Positions 59,145 through 64,000 of a stretch of 64,000 nt of DNA are shown one piece after another. The position numbers and the translations under genes were made by a program. Below the pieces are notes generated by a model. That model was not told the DNA's origin. It made no database searches and was given only the letters and a program-made list of their open reading frames with translations. This DNA is from CAIWHR01 sp963779805. Lineage in GTDB: Bacteria > Pseudomonadota > Gammaproteobacteria > Burkholderiales > Casimicrobiaceae. Location: positions 501,637 through 565,636 of the forward strand of contig CAVZZN010000016.1 of assembly GCA_963779805.1 (NCBI GenBank), read 5' to 3'. Each line of letters begins with the position of its first letter. Position 1 is the stretch's first letter.

Positions 59145-59895
59145 TCAGGCCGCGAGCTCGAACGTCGCGGCGAGCGCCGCGTGATCGGACATGCGCGCCG
59201 CGGGAAACGCGTAGTGCACGCGTGCGTCGAGGATGCGCAGTCCGCGCGCATAGATGCGATCGAGGCGGAACACCGGCAGCACCGACGGGAACGTGCGCGC
59301 CGGACGGCCGCGCACTTCCTGGAACACCTCGTCGACGCCGAGCTCCGCGACCAGCATGCGATTGGCCTTGTGCCGCCAGTCGTTGAAGTCGCCGGCGATG
59401 ATCAGCGGCTCGTCGTCGGGCACCTTGTCGCGGATGCGCTCGCACAGCGCGCGCAGCTGCCACTGCCGGCCGCGCTCGAACAGCCCGAGATGCACGTTGA
59501 TGCAGTGAAGCGTCGGGCAGGCCCTTGCCCAGCGCGATCTCGACGTGCAGCAGCCCGCGGCTCTCGAACTGGTGCGCCGAGATGTCGACGTTCTCGTGCG
59601 TCGTGATCGGAAACCGCGACAGCAGCGCGTTGCCGTGATGGCCGTGCTCGTAGATGCAGTTCTTGCCGTAGCAGACTTCCTGCCAGCGCTCGCCGGCGAT
59701 GAACTCGTGCTGCGGCTTGGCCGGCCAGTCGTTGAAGCGATCGGCATGGCGCTCGTGCACCCCGACCACCTCCTGCAGGAAGACGATGTCCGCCGGCAGG
59801 CCGTGCAGGCGCTCGCGCACCTCGTGGATCACCATGCGGCGACCGAGGTGCGAGAAGCCCTTGTGGATGTTGTACGTGGCGATCGTGAATTGCAT
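59145..59895 (-). CDS. Endonuclease/exonuclease/phosphatase family protein, YbhP-like (about 249 aa, one frameshift)
   Basis: EEP-fold metal-dependent hydrolase. Frame 1: MQFTIATYNIHKGFSHLGRR (N-I-H motif), GLPADIVFLQEVVGVHER (metal Glu), YGKNCIYEHGHHGNALLSRF. Frame 2 (after about 59510): LHCINVHLGLFERGRQWQLR, EPLIIAGDFNDWRHKANRML (GDFND) and SDHAALAATFELAA (SDH). All catalytic motifs present. E. coli ybhP sits beside clsB; substrate unknown. Confidence 0.9.
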
Positions 59896-60037
59896 GTGTC
59901 CTGTGCGATGGCGCCGGGCAACGTCGTTGCGGTGGCGCGCTGCCCGTTGCGGGCCGAGAAGCTTCTCGCCGAGGCGCGGCCAGAGAAAATCGGCAGTGCT
60001 CATTGGTCCTTTTCTGGCGTCGACGGCCCCGACCCGG

Positions 60038-61334
<1,297 letters not shown>

Positions 61335-61384
61335 CGGGGCGCTCCCGGAGAGGGATGCACCATGTTACCGCGCCGGGGTTGATC

Positions 61385-61451
61385 GACCCTGGGCATCGAC
61401 CCGCGGGCCGACCCGGGTCGACTCTGGGGTCAGCCGGGTCAGCCCTGGGTC
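61385..61451. repeat. Family B repeat: about six degenerate units
   Basis: Units resemble GACCCTGGGCATC, GACCCGCGGGCC, GACCCGGGTC, GACTCTGGGGTC, AGCCGGGTC and AGCCCTGGGTC. It is the longest and most diverged family B array. The hemerythrin stop (61439-61441) and last codons (STQG) lie inside it. Confidence 0.85.
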
Positions 61452-61996
61452 GAGGCTTCGCGGCTGATCTGGTCGTGCAACGCCGCATAGCGCTGCGTTA
61501 CCGCGCCCCCGAACAGCGGATCCTCGAGGTGCTCGATGGCCGCGGTGATCTCGTCCCAATCCTTGGCCGACAGCACGCGCCGCGCGGCCGGGAACACCGC
61601 CTGCTCCTCGACGCTCATGTGGCCGCGGAAGCACTCGAGATAGGCGCGGCCCGCCCCTTCCACGCTTTCGCGCGAGCAGATGCTGCCGTTGATGATGTCG
61701 TCGAGGTTCTCGACCAGCGCCGTCCCGTCACGACGCAGGAGATCGTGCTGGCGCATGAGGTCGTCGATCACGGCCACGACCGCCGGCTCGCGCACCTTGA
61801 TCTTCTCGAACGCCAGGTCCTCGCGCTGGTGATGCAGCAGGTCCGGGAAGTGCGTCATGTAGTACATCACGTCGAGCATGAGCTCGTAGTTCGGGATCTC
61901 GCCGGTGTGGAACTGGTCGAGCTGCTGCTCGAGCAGGTCGAGCAGCCGGCCGAAGTTGACGTGCTCCTCGTGCCATTTCGCGATGGGGTCGTTCAT
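61439..61996 (-). CDS. Hemerythrin HHE-domain protein (185 aa)
   Basis: Di-iron, four-helix protein binding O2 or NO or aiding iron-sulfur repair. Ligand pattern: KWHEEHVNFGRLLDLLEQQL, MYYMTHFPDLLHHQREDLAF, DLMRQHDLLRRDGTAL, CFRGHMSVEEQAVFPAARRV; the His and Glu ligands are all present. Not the ScdN-containing RIC/YtfE form. An FNR/DNR-type box 106 bp upstream suggests induction by low oxygen or nitric oxide. Confidence 0.92.
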   Translation of the reverse strand: MNDPIAKWHEEHVNFGRLLDLLEQQLDQFHTGEIPNYELMLDVMYYMTHFPDLLHHQREDLAFEKIKVREPAVVAVIDDLMRQHDLLRRDGTALVENLDDIINGSICSRESVEGAGRAYLECFRGHMSVEEQAVFPAARRVLSAKDWDEITAAIEHLEDPLFGGAVTQRYAALHDQISREASTQG

Positions 61997-62101
61997 TCCT
62001 GTTGCCTCGCAGATGCTGCGCGGCAGAGCCGCCGCGCCGAATGCCGTGGGCCCGATGCGGGCCCCCAGGCGAAACGTTCGCGCCTATGGGCCACGGGCCC
62101 A

Positions 62102-62115
62102 TTGACGCAAGTCAA
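62102..62115. promoter_or_regulatory. FNR/DNR-type box upstream of the hemerythrin gene
   Basis: TTGAC-GCAA-GTCAA, a perfect palindrome matching CRP/FNR-superfamily sites (TTGAT-N4-ATCAA; NO-responsive DNR/NnrR sites often have GTCAA halves). It lies between the divergent hemerythrin and higBA genes and could serve either, the hemerythrin being more likely. Confidence 0.7.
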
Positions 62116-62227
62116 AGGCAGTCCGGCTGTTTCACGACAAGACGGGCACGCCGGACGGGTTCATCGTCGAAATGATGATCTGGAGGCCGCCAGCGAAGGA
62201 CGACGAGCGGTTGGCGCTCCCATTGTC

Positions 62228-62248
62228 GTATATCGGTAAACGATATAC
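62228..62248. promoter_or_regulatory. Operator palindrome of the higBA operon
   Basis: GTATATCG-GTAAA-CGATATAC, an 8-bp perfect inverted repeat with 5-nt spacer, 9 bp before the higB start and overlapping an AT-rich -10 region. Antitoxin autorepression sites of HigA look like this. Confidence 0.8.
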
Positions 62249-62257
62249 ACTGGCGGG

Positions 62258-62536
62258 GTGATCCAATCGTTCCGCTGTCCGGACACCGAGTCGCTCTTCG
62301 TCTCCGGCAAGTCGCGGCGCTTTGCCGCCATCAAGGCGGTCGCCGAGAGGAAACTGCAGCAGCTCGATAGCGCCGCCACGGTTTCCTTCCTGCGCTCACC
62401 GCCGGGCAACCGGCTCGAGGCGCTCTCGGGCGATCGGACCGGACAGTACAGCATCCGGATCAATGACCAGTGGCGGCTGTGCTTCGAATGGACCGAGCGT
62501 GGTCCGGCCCAGGTTGAAATCGTTGACTATCACTAG
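62258..62536 (+). CDS. higB: HigB-type mRNA interferase toxin (92 aa)
   Basis: RelE/ParE superfamily, HigB (plasmid killer) type, cutting mRNA on the ribosome. MIQSFRCPDTESLFVSGKSR, KAVAERKLQQLDSAATVSFL, LEALSGDRTGQYSIRINDQW and RLCFEWTERGPAQVEIVDYH are family hallmarks. GTG start. Precedes its antitoxin, the HigBA order. Confidence 0.93.
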   Translation: MIQSFRCPDTESLFVSGKSRRFAAIKAVAERKLQQLDSAATVSFLRSPPGNRLEALSGDRTGQYSIRINDQWRLCFEWTERGPAQVEIVDYH

Positions 62537-62565
62537 AGCAGGCCTTGGCCTGCGGGACCGACGAC

Positions 62566-62892
62566 ATGGCTAAAAACGGAATGCGGCCGGTGCACCCCGG
62601 TGAAGTGCTGCGGGAGGATTTCCTGCTCCCTCTGGGGCTGTCGGCCAATCGCCTCGCGCAGGCCTTGCGCGTCACCACAACGCGCATCAACGACATTGTC
62701 CGCGAGCGTCGCGGTATCACGCCGGATACAGCGTTGCGGTTGGCGCGCTATTTCGGCGGCGACGCGCAATCCTGGCTCAATCTGCAGCAGGCCTACGACC
62801 TCAAAGTCGCCGAGAAGGCGGCCCTGCCGGCGATCCTGAAAGAAGTTCGACCGATGGATCGAGCACACCGTGAGCGCACGGAGACCGTCTGA
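62566..62892 (+). CDS. higA: HigA-type antitoxin (108 aa)
   Basis: XRE/VapI-type HTH antitoxin that neutralises HigB and represses the operon. MAKNGMRPVHPGEVLREDFL, then HTH LSANRLAQALRVTTTRINDI, GITPDTALRLARYFGGDAQS and WLNLQQAYDLKVAE. ATG at 62566 preferred over an upstream TTG. Confidence 0.94.
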   Translation: MAKNGMRPVHPGEVLREDFLLPLGLSANRLAQALRVTTTRINDIVRERRGITPDTALRLARYFGGDAQSWLNLQQAYDLKVAEKAALPAILKEVRPMDRAHRERTETV

Positions 62893-63047
62893 CCCGGAAA
62901 CGTCCATGCTTTCCGGCGCGGGCGCTATCCAGAGCGCTCAGTTGACGCGCGAGCTTGGGGGCGTGGTGCGGCCGGATGCCGGCTTTCGACCCGGTCTCAA
63001 AGAACTTTGGCAATCCGCGGGACATTCTGCCCGCTTTCGCCATCCCT

Positions 63048-64000
63048 TCAGCGCAGGTCGTACCACACCCCTCGGCCACCGCCGTGCTGGTTCAGCGTGC
63101 CGCGTTCGACCAGTGCCCGGAAGTGCTGCTTGAGCGTGTTGCGGCTGGCGCCGGTCAGCTTGATCGCCTCGCCGATGGTGACGCGGCCATGCTCGCGGGC
63201 GAACTCGACGATGTGAAGCGACAGCGCGGGTATCGCGGCCAGCACGATCTTCTCGCGCTCGACCTTCTTCTCCAGTCGCCGCACCTGCTCGGCCAGCGAC
63301 CGCAGGAAGAACACCAGCCACGGCTGCCAGTTCGGCGACTGCGTGCGAATCGTCCCTTGCGTCTGTCTCAGTGCCCGGTAGTAGGCCTCCTTGCTCTGCT
63401 CGATCACGCTTTCCAGCGAGCTGTAGGGCGCGTAGGCGTAACCCGCTGCAGGAGCATCAGCGTCGTCAGCACCCGACTCAGGCGTCCGTTGCCGTCCTCG
63501 AAAGGATGAATTTCCAGAAACACGACGACGCACAGCGCAATGACCAGCAGCGGATGCAGGTGCGCCCTATCTTGACTTTGGCGCTCCTGGTTCACCCAGG
63601 CCACCAGTTCCGTCATCAGCCGGGGGGTGTCGAAGGGTGACGCCGTCCGGAACACGATACCGATCTGCGCGCCAGATTCGGCAAAGGCCGCGACGCTGTT
63701 CGAGTGGGTCTTGTAGTTGCCGCGATGCCAGGCTGTCTTTCTCGCTATGGCGCAGCAGGATCTGGTGCAATTGCCTGATGTGATTCTCGGTGAACGGGAT
63801 GTCCTGCCAAGAGGAAACACCAGGTCCGTCAGCTCGGCATAGCCGGCCACGTCCTGCTCGTCGCGGGTGGCGAAGGACTTGATCTCCAGGTTCGACAGCA
63901 GCTGCTCGACCTCCCGGTCGGAGAGCTTGCTGCCCTCGATGCGGGTGGAGGAGCCAATGCTTTCGATGGTGGCGACCCGTCGCAGCGCCGACAGGCGATC
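63048..64000 (-). CDS. Fic/DOC family protein (partial at right edge, frameshifted)
   Basis: AMP-transferase family. Reading inward from the right edge: LRRVATIESIGSSTRIEGSK, the inhibitory [ST]xxxE[GN] motif as IGSSTRIEG; then RDEQDVAGYAELTDLVF. Core: TASPFDTPRLMTELVAWVNQ and IHPFEDGNGRLSRVL, the HPFxxGNGR active site, intact. A winged-helix C-terminus follows: HGRVTIGEAIKLTGASRNTL, KQHFRALVERGTLNQHGGGR. At least three frame changes (near 63815, 63735 and 63440). The N-terminus lies outside the window. Confidence 0.9.

Overview
The window looks like a chromosomal segment of a high-GC betaproteobacterium. The evidence is gene order typical of that class: queA-tgt-yajC-secD-secF, recN-nadK divergent from hrcA-hemH-grpE-dnaK-dnaJ, and a fimT/pilV/pilW/pilX/pilY1/pilE minor-pilin operon. 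Protein families also fit (class I fumarase, YqhA, VC_2705-type acetate symporter with DUF4212 partner, gdhA). I found no rRNA, tRNA, CRISPR array or prophage. Many housekeeping genes (acs, grpE, hemH, recN, gdhA, others) are split by single-base frame changes. These most likely reflect assembly error rather than gene decay, because the residues on both sides remain conserved.

Layout. 1-5.9 kb: two minus-strand DUF11 surface proteins, one a truncated fragment at the left edge. 6-7.3 kb: an IS66 transposase remnant butted against pilY1. 7.3-14.6 kb: an intact minus-strand operon pilE-fimT-pilV-pilW-pilX-pilY1 behind a near-perfect sigma-54 (-24/-12) promoter. 15.2-21.6 kb: plus-strand queosine genes, then the Sec accessory subunits and a DedA protein. 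21.6-33.5 kb: minus strand, reading from right to left acs, a cyclic-nucleotide/CBS/DUF294 regulator, a PAS-sensor/DnaQ-exonuclease fusion, DUF4212 and the ActP-like symporter (together an acetate uptake and activation module), then TPR, small membrane and unknown genes, and purB. 33.7-38.9 kb: yqhA, class I fumarase and a membrane GGDEF-EAL protein. 39-41.8 kb: a MobA-like nucleotidyltransferase, a branched-chain amino acid binding protein and a DUF1269-like membrane protein. 41.9-51 kb: the heat-shock block (hrcA, hemH, grpE with a clear sigma-32 promoter, dnaK, dnaJ) and divergent nadK-recN. 51-54.4 kb: a possible detoxification group (TetR, glycosyltransferase, arylamine N-acetyltransferase). 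54.5-61.4 kb: PBP7-like endopeptidase, Atm1-like ABC exporter, cardiolipin synthase, a YbhP-like EEP protein and glutamate dehydrogenase. 61.4-64 kb: a hemerythrin protein with an FNR/DNR-type box, a HigBA toxin-antitoxin pair with an operator palindrome, and a Fic protein cut by the right edge.

The most unusual signal is not a gene. Two dispersed families of short palindromic repeats sit at the 3' ends of core genes. Family A is built of 13-mers TTACTCnGAGTAA (four loci, five double units). Family B is built of 11-mers close to GACCCTGGGTC (six clear loci, two to six units each). A third palindrome, 22 bp and perfect, lies at the end of queA. In several places these elements supply the stop codon and the last residues of the neighbouring protein. 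None lies in the pilus, DUF11 or toxin-antitoxin regions.
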